From positions 1-22,183 of IMG/VR virus record IMGVR_UViG_3300044638_003844: DNA of 22,183 nucleotides; one strand, written 5' to 3'. The stretch is from a virus. Positions within the stretch are counted from its first letter, which is position 1; each line of letters starts with the position of its first letter. The notes below the pieces were generated by a model. It was not told where the DNA came from. It did no database searches and saw only the letters and a list, made by a program, of their open reading frames with translations. This document shows positions 1 to 6,706 of this stretch, in pieces. Made by a program: the position numbers and the translations under genes.

Positions 1-2
1 GT

Positions 3-125
3 CCTAAGACTAAGGCTGACGCTGGCCGCAAGAAGAGCTTCTGCGCTCGTATGGCTGGTGTAGTCGCCAAGGCTAAAGGCCCGGCAGAACGGGCTAAGGC
101 AAGCATGAGACGCTGGAAGTGCTAA
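3..125 (+). CDS. C-terminal fragment of a small basic phage protein (KKSFCARM...RRWKC type)
   Basis: This open frame enters from the left edge and stops at TAA 123-125, so only the last 40 residues are visible. They are Lys/Arg/Ala-rich, with a KKSFCARMAG segment and a terminal RRWKC. I recognise this ending from small proteins common in environmental tailed phages (possibly the DUF6321 group), usually encoded near structural or lysis genes. Their function is unknown. The two cysteines, one in the FCAR segment and one at the very C-terminus, are typical of that group. The next gene starts one base after the stop, which suggests co-transcription. Family assignment is from memory of the motif only. 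Confidence 0.65.
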   Translation, partial: PKTKADAGRKKSFCARMAGVVAKAKGPAERAKASMRRWKC

Positions 126-126
126 T

Positions 127-273
127 ATGAAGAAAGGACTCTACTCCAACATCCACGCCAAGCGCGAACGTATCGCTAGTGGCAGCAAAGAGAAGATGCG
201 CAAACCCGGCACTAAGGGCGCTCCAACAGCAAAGGCGTTCAAGCAAGCCGCCAAAACCGCTAAGAAGAAGTAA
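127..273 (+). CDS. Small Lys-rich phage protein (MKKGLYSNIHAKRERI family)
   Basis: This is a 48-residue, strongly basic protein that begins MKKGLYSNIHAKRERIASGS and continues with KMRKPGTKGAPTAKAFKQAAKTAKKK. The same motif order (YxNIHAKRxRI, then EKMRKPGxKGAPT) is widespread in small uncharacterised proteins of environmental phages. The charge suggests DNA binding or a minor virion role, but nothing in the sequence proves either. It starts one base after the previous stop and ends two bases before the holin-like gene, so it is part of the same transcription unit. A GGAAG stretch seven bases upstream could act as a weak ribosome binding site. Confidence 0.75.
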   Translation: MKKGLYSNIHAKRERIASGSKEKMRKPGTKGAPTAKAFKQAAKTAKKK

Positions 274-275
274 TT

Positions 276-491
276 ATGAAGTACATACTCGAGCGAATCA
301 AAGAACCATCTACATGGCGCGGCGTGTTTGCGCTGCTCACAGCAGTTGGAATTAAACTGCACCCAGAGATGCAAGAGGCTATTCTGACTACTGGACTAGC
401 GCTTATCGGGCTAATCAACGTCATCCGCAGGGAATCCAATGATACAAAACCTACTGCAAATCCTGCGCCTGTGGTTGGAGATCAAGGTTAA
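276..491 (+). CDS. Holin-like small membrane protein
   Basis: This 71-residue protein starts with a short charged segment (MKYILERIKEPSTWRG). A hydrophobic stretch around residues 17-26 (FALLTAVGIKL) follows, then a second at about 34-49 (AILTTGLALIGLINVI), and a polar, Pro-rich C-terminus. The KEPSTWRG segment followed by one or two membrane helices is typical of small phage holin-like proteins. Its place at the head of a block ending in an endolysin supports a role in making inner-membrane lesions for lysis. The gene overlaps the next ORF by 53 bases. It could also be an antiholin or a pinholin, and lysis function has not been shown. Confidence 0.6.
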   Translation: MKYILERIKEPSTWRGVFALLTAVGIKLHPEMQEAILTTGLALIGLINVIRRESNDTKPTANPAPVVGDQG

Positions 492-660
492 ACGGGCCTC
501 ATGGGAGCTGGAGCGTGACATAGCCAAGTACTGCGATGATGTCGAAACTCAGATCCTTGAAGCTAGGGCCAATGGCCGTGATGCTTTGGCTGACCGGCTG
601 CGCTACCAATTCACACGTTCCAGTAAGATACTTGTATCCTCCCAGCAAGGAGATACTTGA
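439..660 (+). CDS. Lysis-cassette hypothetical protein, possible inner spanin-like partner
   Basis: This 73-residue protein has an amphipathic N-terminus (MIQNLLQILRLWLEIKV) followed by a charged helical region (ELERDIAKYCDDVETQILEARANGRDALADRLR). I recognise the ELERDI...ADRLR pattern from small phage proteins near endolysins but know no function for it. It overlaps the holin-like gene upstream by 53 bases and the lipoprotein gene downstream by 125 bases. An inner-spanin gene overlapping a lipoprotein gene is the Rz/Rz1 arrangement. However, the N-terminus is too charged to be a convincing transmembrane anchor, so the inner-spanin role is only an inference. An AGGGA five bases upstream may help initiation. 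Confidence 0.55.
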   Translation: MIQNLLQILRLWLEIKVKRASWELERDIAKYCDDVETQILEARANGRDALADRLRYQFTRSSKILVSSQQGDT

Positions 661-787
661 GCTTAGAGCCGGTCAGACGTACACTGCTGTCATGGCGCAG
701 AAATGGCATTCAGACTCCCGATACCAGAAACTTGAACTGGAGTTGCTCGATGCCGCCTCTGTCGCCAAACAATCTCAACACAGGTAA
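536..787 (+). CDS. Small outer-membrane lipoprotein, o-spanin-like
   Basis: This 83-residue ORF starts with basic residues (MMSKLRSLKLG), then a hydrophobic run and the lipobox LTGC with the cysteine at residue 22. This predicts signal peptidase II processing to a lipoprotein of about 62 residues. The +2 residue is Ala, compatible with outer-membrane sorting. The mature part is polar, with a helical segment near residues 57-83. Its place between a holin-like gene and an endolysin, and its 125-base overlap with the preceding gene in another frame, match an Rz1-type outer spanin. The lipobox is clear, but spanin function is inferred from position. A lipoprotein here implies a host with an outer membrane. 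Confidence 0.65.
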   Translation: MMSKLRSLKLGPMAVMLWLTGCATNSHVPVRYLYPPSKEILELRAGQTYTAVMAQKWHSDSRYQKLELELLDAASVAKQSQHR

Positions 788-791
788 TGCA

Positions 792-968
792 ATGGAAAGC
801 CCTAGTGAAATGTTAAGCGATCTGAAGGAAATTGGTTCCGTTTTGGGCATAAACGTAGCCGCAATTGCCCTATCCTTGTCCGAGATCGAGCAGACGGTTC
901 GCATCCTAGGTGGTATTGCCGCAATCTTTTATACGCTGGCCAAGATATACAAGCTGTTACACAAATGA
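792..968 (+). CDS. Second holin-like small membrane protein
   Basis: I chose the ATG at 792, four bases after the preceding stop, rather than an upstream ATG at 657 whose first 45 residues are a polar sequence lying inside the lipoprotein gene. The 58-residue product begins MESPSEMLSDLKEIGS. It has two hydrophobic stretches, about residues 18-29 (VLGINVAAIALS) and 38-55 (TVRILGGIAAIFYTLAKIY), and a short basic tail. Short two-helix proteins immediately before an endolysin are usually holins or antiholins. Its stop overlaps the endolysin start (ATGA), suggesting coupled translation. With the protein at 276 this gives two membrane proteins in one lysis cassette, possibly a holin/antiholin pair. 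Confidence 0.6.
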   Translation: MESPSEMLSDLKEIGSVLGINVAAIALSLSEIEQTVRILGGIAAIFYTLAKIYKLLHK

Positions 969-1441
969 TTGATGAACGGTCAGCCAAGTTCATAGCGACG
1001 CTGCTACCTGAAGTCAGGGACGCTTTTATTGCGTTCATCGTGGACGCGAAAGAACTGGTTGCTCAAAATGGACTGGACTACAAGATTATCTGTGGAACCA
1101 GGACGTTTGAAGAACAAGCGGCGCTGTACGCTAAGGGGCGCACTGCTCCGGGTCCAAAGGTAACCAATGCCAAACCAGGATCATCCATGCACAACTTCGG
1201 ACTCGCCATCGACTGCGGCGTGTTCAAGGGTAAAGTGTACATGGATGGCAGCACACCCGCTGACGCAAAGCTCGCTGACCTTATGCATAAACACGCCTCA
1301 ACCTTGTGTGAAAAACACAGGCTGCGTTGGGGCGGCAAATTCAAGAAGCTATACGATGCGCCTCATTTTGAGTACGATACTCCTTATTCTCTTGCTGAGT
1401 TGTGCGCTCGCAGAGAAGCCAAGAAATCCTTAATCGCCTAA
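965..1441 (+). CDS. Endolysin: M15-family peptidoglycan peptidase
   Basis: This 158-residue protein has the signature of zinc peptidases of the M15 (VanY / L-Ala-D-Glu endopeptidase) group, which cut peptide stems of peptidoglycan. Visible motifs are GTRTFEEQAALYAKGRT (about 44-60), the metal-binding SMHNFGLAIDCG with His76 and Asp83 in the HxxxxxxD arrangement, RWGGKF (121-126), and the C-terminal PHFEY with the third zinc ligand His134 and its neighbouring Glu136. The length matches compact single-domain phage endolysins. No signal peptide or wall-binding domain is visible, so release would depend on the adjacent holin-like proteins. The start overlaps the preceding gene by four bases and has no Shine-Dalgarno sequence. 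Confidence 0.93.
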   Translation: MIDERSAKFIATLLPEVRDAFIAFIVDAKELVAQNGLDYKIICGTRTFEEQAALYAKGRTAPGPKVTNAKPGSSMHNFGLAIDCGVFKGKVYMDGSTPADAKLADLMHKHASTLCEKHRLRWGGKFKKLYDAPHFEYDTPYSLAELCARREAKKSLIA

Positions 1442-1445
1442 TCTT

Positions 1446-1691
1446 ATGCCTAAGTCAATGAATGCAATGTTGGCCATCCTTGGTGGCCCTATGGGTGGCA
1501 AAAGCCGCTCCTGTCCTGAATGTGAGTCTCCTATGGAGTCCGACGGTACTTGTTCCGAGTGCGGTTACGGAGAAGAGGAAGAGTACGAGGGCGAGGAAGA
1601 AGGCGAAGATGAGGGCCACATGGAGCGCATGATTGAGTTGCGTGACGATCTTCAGCGGGTTGTGGACAAGCTCAGTAAGCTTATTTCCTAA
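1446..1691 (+). CDS. Acidic zinc-ribbon protein
   Basis: This 81-residue protein has an N-terminal Gly/Met-rich stretch and a four-cysteine zinc-ribbon pattern: CPEC at 23-26 and CSEC at 36-39. A highly acidic linker of mostly Glu and Gly covers about 41-57, and a predicted helix with heptad-like spacing covers 60-80. Function is unknown. Zinc-ribbon proteins of this size occur beside phage structural genes, so a virion assembly or scaffolding role is possible but not shown. The stop overlaps the following tail-protein start (TAATG), indicating translational coupling. Confidence 0.65.
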   Translation: MPKSMNAMLAILGGPMGGKSRSCPECESPMESDGTCSECGYGEEEEYEGEEEGEDEGHMERMIELRDDLQRVVDKLSKLIS

Positions 1692-3622
1692 TGGCACAAG
1701 AGGCACAAGCTGAAGGTGATGACATGTTTCTGGGTTTTGCCAGTAGGCTTGACCCTGCAAACTTGCAGCCTGGCATCTTGCAAGCAAGCTTCAACACTCG
1801 ACTTCAGCGCGGGATTGCCCAGCCCCGCAAGGGCACCAAGCGGTTGACTGAAAGTGAACTCATCGGCTTAACGATGGTTGGCTCCGGCTTGTACGTTGAC
1901 GCTGACGGCCACGATAACATTGTCATGGTCTTTACGGACAGGATGTACCTGTACAAGCCTGCTCAAGGGCAAGACGCCGAGGATTTGATCGGGCCATACT
2001 TGTTTCCTGCTGGACGGACAATCGAGGTTGGCGGCATCTGTGACGTAGTGACGGCGCTGAACAAGGTGTACATCTTCCGAGGCAAGTACGACAAGACGAC
2101 GTTTGTTGCTACTGAGTCCAACGGGGACATCCTCGATAACGCGACTGGCACGATCACAATCACGACTACTCTAGCGCACGGTTACTCCACCGGCGACGAG
2201 GTCACGGTTGGTCTGACGGACGGCGCCGATACGCCAGGACAGGGCATCACCGGCAGCTATGTCATCACGGTGACTGGCACGAATACGTTTACGTTCCAAT
2301 GGACGAACGAGACAGGCTCGACGTTTACGGCACGGACGAACGATCCGGGCTGGACAGCTCGCCGTGGATTGCCACCGCTTGTATGGCAGGATGGGCTGGC
2401 CTCTGTGACTTACGCAGAGCAGAAGTTTACTGTAGACGGCGGCACAGTGACGGGAGTGACGCAGTCTGTGCCATGCGCGGACTTTGGCTTGTACTTTCAG
2501 AACCGGCTTATCCTTAAGTACGGCGATTATCAGATGCTCGTTAGCGACATCCTGAGCGAGCAATGCGACACGACGCTGAACAACTTCGTCATCAATACCG
2601 GCGGGAACGACTCGATTGTAGGGGTGCTTCCGTGGGTGCAAGACCAGTTCTTGGTCTTTATGACCAACAGCATCTACGTTGTTTTCGTAGAGACGGACAA
2701 CTTCGACATCAACTCGCCTCCCGGCGCTAACAGCAGCACGACGGTTGTTACGACCGAAATTGGCTGCTTGGCTAGACGTTCAATTGTAGCTGCCGGCCAG
2801 TTCGTGTTCTTCCTGTCTGCCAACGGCGTTCACATGTTAACGCCCCAGCTTGACCTGAAACTGCTAGGCAACACGCTGCCACTCAGTGAGCCAATTGCGG
2901 ACTTCTTTGACACCGTTAACTACGACGCCGTTCAAAACTCGGTAGCGACCTACTACAGCAACCGCTTTTACATTGCGATGCCCACAGGCACAGCAACTAG
3001 GAACGACAAGATCCTTGTATACAATACGCTCAACCAGAATTGGGAGTCGATTGACTATTATCCTACGGGCTTATTCTCAGATAACTTGATCTTGTCTGCG
3101 TATATCAATCAACGGAGGCTAATGATTATCACCAACTTTGCTGGGGCTGGCCAGTATGGAGGGGTGTTCCTGTCGGAGGAGCAAGTCGAGGGTGACGAGT
3201 TTAATACGTCCAACGCGCTGCCAGTGCTGCCCTTCAACCTGTTCCCAGCGTCCAGCCAGATCACCGAGTCTACGCTGATTCCAAGCACACAGAACTTCGT
3301 CCACATTCCTGCTTCTGTAAAGACTAGGGAGTACGCCTTTGGTGGTACGTCAGAGAAGCGGTTTAGCCGAGGCGAGTTTACCTTCAACAACGTCGCAAAC
3401 GACTTTGTGAAGATTGACACAACCACTTACGACCCAGATGCTACCGAGACTGTCCTTGAGTACAGCTTTAGCGGCACCTCAGACGGAACCTTGCGCCCCC
3501 GCATCGCTGCCCGAGGAACGTCGATAGCTTGCACAGTTAATTTTGTGGTTGGAAGACCAGCCTTGAAAAGTGTTGCTGTTTATGCTATAGCAGCAAATAG
3601 ACCAATGATTTCTCAGGAGTAA
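1691..3622 (+). CDS. Large phage tail/virion protein with FCCH-like insert
   Basis: This 643-residue beta-rich protein begins MAQEAQAEGDDMFLGFASRLDP, followed by LQPGILQASFNTRLQRGIAQPRKGTKRL. That resembles the start of podovirus tail or DNA-stabilisation proteins, which often read as: choose a reference, define parameters, declare a rule about regions. Residues about 130-225 hold a Gly/Thr-rich insert (TITITTTLAHGYSTGDEV ... SYVITVTGTNTFTFQW). It resembles the small beta domain often annotated in phage proteins as the E1 FCCH-like domain. The rest has repeated beta segments such as ILVYNTLNQNWESIDYYP, consistent with a beta-propeller. The collar gene follows at once, supporting a tail hub or nozzle role. 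The exact component (P22 gp10-like or T7 gp12-like) cannot be decided by eye. Confidence 0.65.
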   Translation: MAQEAQAEGDDMFLGFASRLDPANLQPGILQASFNTRLQRGIAQPRKGTKRLTESELIGLTMVGSGLYVDADGHDNIVMVFTDRMYLYKPAQGQDAEDLIGPYLFPAGRTIEVGGICDVVTALNKVYIFRGKYDKTTFVATESNGDILDNATGTITITTTLAHGYSTGDEVTVGLTDGADTPGQGITGSYVITVTGTNTFTFQWTNETGSTFTARTNDPGWTARRGLPPLVWQDGLASVTYAEQKFTVDGGTVTGVTQSVPCADFGLYFQNRLILKYGDYQMLVSDILSEQCDTTLNNFVINTGGNDSIVGVLPWVQDQFLVFMTNSIYVVFVETDNFDINSPPGANSSTTVVTTEIGCLARRSIVAAGQFVFFLSANGVHMLTPQLDLKLLGNTLPLSEPIADFFDTVNYDAVQNSVATYYSNRFYIAMPTGTATRNDKILVYNTLNQNWESIDYYPTGLFSDNLILSAYINQRRLMIITNFAGAGQYGGVFLSEEQVEGDEFNTSNALPVLPFNLFPASSQITESTLIPSTQNFVHIPASVKTREYAFGGTSEKRFSRGEFTFNNVANDFVKIDTTTYDPDATETVLEYSFSGTSDGTLRPRIAARGTSIACTVNFVVGRPALKSVAVYAIAANRPMISQE

Positions 3623-3625
3623 TAT

Positions 3626-4369
3626 ATGCCCGGCCAACAAATCCAAAAAGGAACGACATACGTCAATTACCCTACCCCAGGCGCTAACCAAGTGACTGCG
3701 GAGAACCTGAACGATCATGTCGATAACGCGATCCTGTTGCCGGGAGCTATCTCCGCACAGCTTGAGGACACGCCTCAAGAGAACGATTACCTGTTGGCCG
3801 AAAGAACGGGGACTTTGTTTAAGTACACTCTTGATAGCATTAAGCAGCTATTTTCATCTATCGTTGATGGTTTCTTGCCAGTCTCTGGCGGCACAATGAC
3901 TGGGCCGCTGGTGCTGGTGAACAGCACACCATCTACGGCAGCTACAGCAGCAAGTAAGGGATATGTAGACGCCACAGCGGCAGCTACCGTACTGTCTGGT
4001 TCAATTGTAATGTGGGGCGCATCCACGGTTCCGTCCGGTTGGCTGGAGTGCAACGGACAGTCTACGGCTGGCTATCCTAACCTTATCACGTTATTTGGAA
4101 CTAACCTTCCCGATTTGCGAGGTGAATTTATCCGTGGATGGGATAACGGTCGTGGAGTAGATGTTGATCGAGCGCTTTTATCTGCTCAAGCGCAGTCCAT
4201 GCAGGCTCATACTCATAGCTATAATGTAGTAAACTACAGTACAATTCCATCTAAAGGAGCTGCAACATCAGCTTTTGCTGTAGGAACAGCAGCCGCAACC
4301 ACAGGCTCAACTGGAACCGCCGAAACGCGCCCACGCAACGTAGCCGTGATGTTCATCGTCAAAACCTAA
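3626..4369 (+). CDS. Phage tail-collar domain protein
   Basis: This 247-residue protein has the hallmarks of the phage tail-collar domain in its C-terminal half. These are GSIVMWGASTVPSGWLECNGQ from about residue 130 (split here after SGW as W-L-E-C-N-G), then NLPDLRGEFIRGWDNGRG, a His-containing AHTHSYN, and a terminal ETRPRNVAVMFIVKT. The middle contains FLPVSGGTMTGPLVL and a VNSTPSTAATAASKGYVDATAA segment, typical of tail-fibre shafts. The product is therefore a short fibre or collar protein likely involved in host contact. This is one of the few genes with a good Shine-Dalgarno sequence (AGGAG six bases before the ATG). Confidence 0.9.
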   Translation: MPGQQIQKGTTYVNYPTPGANQVTAENLNDHVDNAILLPGAISAQLEDTPQENDYLLAERTGTLFKYTLDSIKQLFSSIVDGFLPVSGGTMTGPLVLVNSTPSTAATAASKGYVDATAAATVLSGSIVMWGASTVPSGWLECNGQSTAGYPNLITLFGTNLPDLRGEFIRGWDNGRGVDVDRALLSAQAQSMQAHTHSYNVVNYSTIPSKGAATSAFAVGTAAATTGSTGTAETRPRNVAVMFIVKT

Positions 4370-4770
4370 TGACAGTCCAAGACTGGGAACAACTTGTAGA
4401 CACGCTTTATGAACAATGCCGCAACCATATTCAGCTTCTTGGACAAGTGTCCAGAGATGATGTGGATGGCTATCTTAGCTTCTACGGCGTCCATGATAGC
4501 ATTTACGTTGCGCGGCGTGACGAAGTCATTACTGGCATTGCTACAGTGCATCCCGGCGTTAGCGATTTCAACTGGAAGTGGCGTAAACCGAATGGCATTT
4601 GGACGATTCACATGGCTTGGGCAAGCGAGCCTGAAGCGGTTGCGGAAATGTTTAATCAAGGATTTACAAGAAAATCACCAATCACACAATTGTGGGCATG
4701 GAGACACGACCATGCAGTTCAGATCACTCCTAAAAAACTAGAAAGACTTTTATATGGGCGGAGGAAGTAA
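4369..4770 (+). CDS. Small virion-region protein, possibly GNAT-like (T7 gp13-like)
   Basis: This is a 133-residue protein. The pattern HDSIYVARRDEVITGIATVHPGV, then WTIHMAWASEPEAVAEMFNQGF and LWAWRHDHAVQITPKKLERL, suggests the alternating strand-helix layout of a degenerate GNAT acetyltransferase fold. T7 gp13, the small internal virion protein encoded just before gp14, belongs to that fold. Here the gene is likewise followed by a protein resembling gp14. No acetyl-CoA binding Q/RxxGxG/A loop is evident, so enzymatic activity is doubtful. The start overlaps the collar stop (TAATG) and the end overlaps the next gene by 17 bases. The fold call is inferred from pattern and order. Confidence 0.45.
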   Translation: MTVQDWEQLVDTLYEQCRNHIQLLGQVSRDDVDGYLSFYGVHDSIYVARRDEVITGIATVHPGVSDFNWKWRKPNGIWTIHMAWASEPEAVAEMFNQGFTRKSPITQLWAWRHDHAVQITPKKLERLLYGRRK

Positions 4771-5650
4771 ATCAGCACCAGCGCCACCCCCGGCTCCGAA
4801 TTATCAGGAGTCGATGCGGTCTATTTTGCAAGCTCAAGTGGAAATGGCTCCGCAGGTGTATGCCAGCGAGGCGCAATACCAGCCTAAGTATCAGACCCTA
4901 CAGGATCAGATTGCAAAGCAGGCAGCCACTAGTCAAATTCAGTTGTACAAGCAGCTTCAGCCGTCTTACTCGCAACTAGAGGAAGACTACATGAAGTCGC
5001 AGCAGGGTGCGCAGTTGCGCGGCTTGCAGGAGCGTGCCCCAGAGTACATTCAAGCCTTCCAGCAAGCTCAGGGCGTTGGCGGTATCAACCAAGCTCTTCA
5101 GCGGTACACAGAGCAAAAGCTCGGCGGCTTGCAGGCTAACGGGGCAGCACTGTCGCCAGAAGAGCAGCGCATGCTCGACCAACAGGCTAGAGCAGGCTAC
5201 GCAGCTCGCGGAACGTCGCTAGGTGGACAGAGCAATCTTGCCGAGGTGATGAACCGCTACAACGCACGTCAGGCCCGGGAACAGCAGCTTGTAGCTCTTG
5301 GCACAGGCTTGGGTGGCTACTTCCAACAACAGTCCGCCCCTGCGTTGACTTCATTCTACCAGCAGCCTATGTACGCTGGTTCGTTTGGCGGTCAGGCCGC
5401 ACAGAATGCGATGATGGGACAACAGCAGGCTGGCCCGCAGCTCTTTAATCCTGAATCACAGACTGGCATGGGCTCGATCTACGGTGCGTACAACTCGCAG
5501 ATGCAGTATGCTGCTGGAATGGCGCAGGCTGATGCTGCTAGAAGCGCGGGGAAAATGGGAATGATTGGATCACTTGGCGGCGCTGCAATTGGCGCAGCGG
5601 GAACGCTTGGTGCTGCAAAAATTGCAGGCGTTGCTGCAATCGGATTTTAA
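4754..5650 (+). CDS. Internal (inner-core/ejection) virion protein, gp14-like
   Basis: This 298-residue protein opens with MGGGSKSAPAPPPAPNYQES, a Gly/Pro-rich leader I associate with podovirus internal virion protein B-like proteins. Residues about 20-200 are Gln/Ala/Tyr-rich helical sequence with recurrent QQ and QA pairs. The C-terminus (about 265-298) is a Gly/Ala-rich hydrophobic segment (GMIGSLGGAAIGAAGTLGAAK), such as could insert in a membrane. In T7, proteins of this class form part of the inner core ejected into the host to build a DNA conduit. It is the first of several similar Ala/Gln-rich genes. The specific gp14 correspondence is inferred. Confidence 0.65.
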   Translation: MGGGSKSAPAPPPAPNYQESMRSILQAQVEMAPQVYASEAQYQPKYQTLQDQIAKQAATSQIQLYKQLQPSYSQLEEDYMKSQQGAQLRGLQERAPEYIQAFQQAQGVGGINQALQRYTEQKLGGLQANGAALSPEEQRMLDQQARAGYAARGTSLGGQSNLAEVMNRYNARQAREQQLVALGTGLGGYFQQQSAPALTSFYQQPMYAGSFGGQAAQNAMMGQQQAGPQLFNPESQTGMGSIYGAYNSQMQYAAGMAQADAARSAGKMGMIGSLGGAAIGAAGTLGAAKIAGVAAIGF

Positions 5651-6492
5651 TGAACATAATAAATACAACAAACGTAATAAATAAGGCACTTAAACGCGCT
5701 AGGCGTTCCGCTGTTCTATGGAGCGGCGGCAAGGACTCTACTGTGCTGTTGGATCTATGCCTAAAGATTAGGCCGGATATTGAGGTAATCCACTTCAAAT
5801 TGCCATTCTTGTCACACAAGTACAAGCATCACCATGAGGTGCAGGAAGAGCTTAAGCTGACCGTCCACGATTGGGTTCCAGCATCTATTGCGTTAACACA
5901 CGGCAATAACCGCATTGATGTATGTGAAACTTATTCGCTTGGATCAAGTTGCTTTAAAGTGATGCGCGGCACCGAAATGCTGGATCTTACAAAGCCCTGG
6001 GTGTGCGGTAAGGAGTGGTTAAACAGGCCAAAGGCTAATGTTGTTAACGACTTTGATATTTTGTTTTGCGGACACAAGAATAGCGATGAAGATCCGCTGA
6101 CCGGGAAAGTCCCATTGATGGTAGACATGAAGTTCATGGGTAACAACACAGAGATGTGGTTTCCGCTTCGCGAGTGGAGTGACGAAGATGTTTCTCTGTA
6201 CATCACATCAAATAACGTTAAGTACGACCAGAATCGGTATGACTCGGACGTTGTGTCTCGTCCAGATAAGCACATGAACAGTGACTATGTCCATGCCTGC
6301 TTCCGCTGTATTGATCGTAGAGAATCTGCATTTGTGCATTGCCCAAAGTTAAATGCTGACGTAGAGAACTTGCATGAGTTTGTTTTGCACGAAGAGCCAG
6401 TCATCCCCTACTGCAACGTCCGAACTGGACTGTCAAAAGTGCGGGGCGTGTTGCAGCCACAAGGCAAGTTGGCCGATTCTGCGAAAGGATAG
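5650..6492 (+). CDS. PAPS-reductase-like N-type ATP pyrophosphatase
   Basis: This 280-residue protein carries the PP-loop SGGKDST at residues 25-31, the signature of N-type ATP pyrophosphatases such as PAPS reductase. A later PLREWSDEDVSLYI (172-185) matches the family's PLxxWxxxDV element. A HKNSDEDPLTG segment and a cysteine-bearing ACFRCIDRRESAFVHC (215-231) follow. The CysH C-terminal ECGLH motif is absent, so classical sulfate assimilation is not supported. Thiolation or another adenylation-driven modification of nucleic acid or protein, as for DndC-like relatives, is conceivable but unproven. The gene starts at the stop of an inner-core-like gene and overlaps the next, cysteine-rich gene by 119 bases. 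Confidence 0.8.
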   Translation: MNIINTTNVINKALKRARRSAVLWSGGKDSTVLLDLCLKIRPDIEVIHFKLPFLSHKYKHHHEVQEELKLTVHDWVPASIALTHGNNRIDVCETYSLGSSCFKVMRGTEMLDLTKPWVCGKEWLNRPKANVVNDFDILFCGHKNSDEDPLTGKVPLMVDMKFMGNNTEMWFPLREWSDEDVSLYITSNNVKYDQNRYDSDVVSRPDKHMNSDYVHACFRCIDRRESAFVHCPKLNADVENLHEFVLHEEPVIPYCNVRTGLSKVRGVLQPQGKLADSAKG

Positions 6493-6706
6493 ATCCGATG
6501 CAGTTAACATTCCCAAAGAATACATCCGCGACGATCTGCCATTGCTTAAGTGCGTTGGAACTCGCTGTATTGCGCTTTCTGGGATTGTTGGGCAGGAAGT
6601 TTCGTGTACAATCTATGAGCATAGACCGCTTGCCTGCCAGCGGTTTGAGAAAGGCAGTCCTCTTTGTTTAGAAGCTAGAACCAAATTTTATGGCAAGACC
6701 TCGTGA
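6374..6706 (+). CDS. YkgJ-type cysteine-cluster protein
   Basis: This 110-residue protein has an N-terminal CxxCGxCC cluster (Cys20, 23, 26, 27). Further cysteines are at 60, 65, 78, 88 and 98, within KCVGTRC and SCTIYEHRPLACQRF. This is the arrangement of the YkgJ / zinc-or-iron-chelating family, which also contributes to FliB-type protein methylases. The biochemical role is unknown, but metal or Fe-S binding is likely. The only upstream ATG lies 119 bases inside the preceding gene. Its first 18 residues are Ser/Thr-rich and not conserved-looking, so a CTG near 6425 or another start is possible. Pairing with a PAPS-reductase-like gene suggests a joint redox or modification step. The end overlaps the next gene by 17 bases. 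Confidence 0.75.
   Translation: MSLFCTKSQSSPTATSELDCQKCGACCSHKASWPILRKDRSDAVNIPKEYIRDDLPLLKCVGTRCIALSGIVGQEVSCTIYEHRPLACQRFEKGSPLCLEARTKFYGKTS

Noticed and set aside
2171-2641. Leftward 156-residue ORF inside the large tail protein gene
   Set aside because: It is fully antisense to a long, recognisable structural gene and has an Arg/Cys-rich composition typical of shadow frames.
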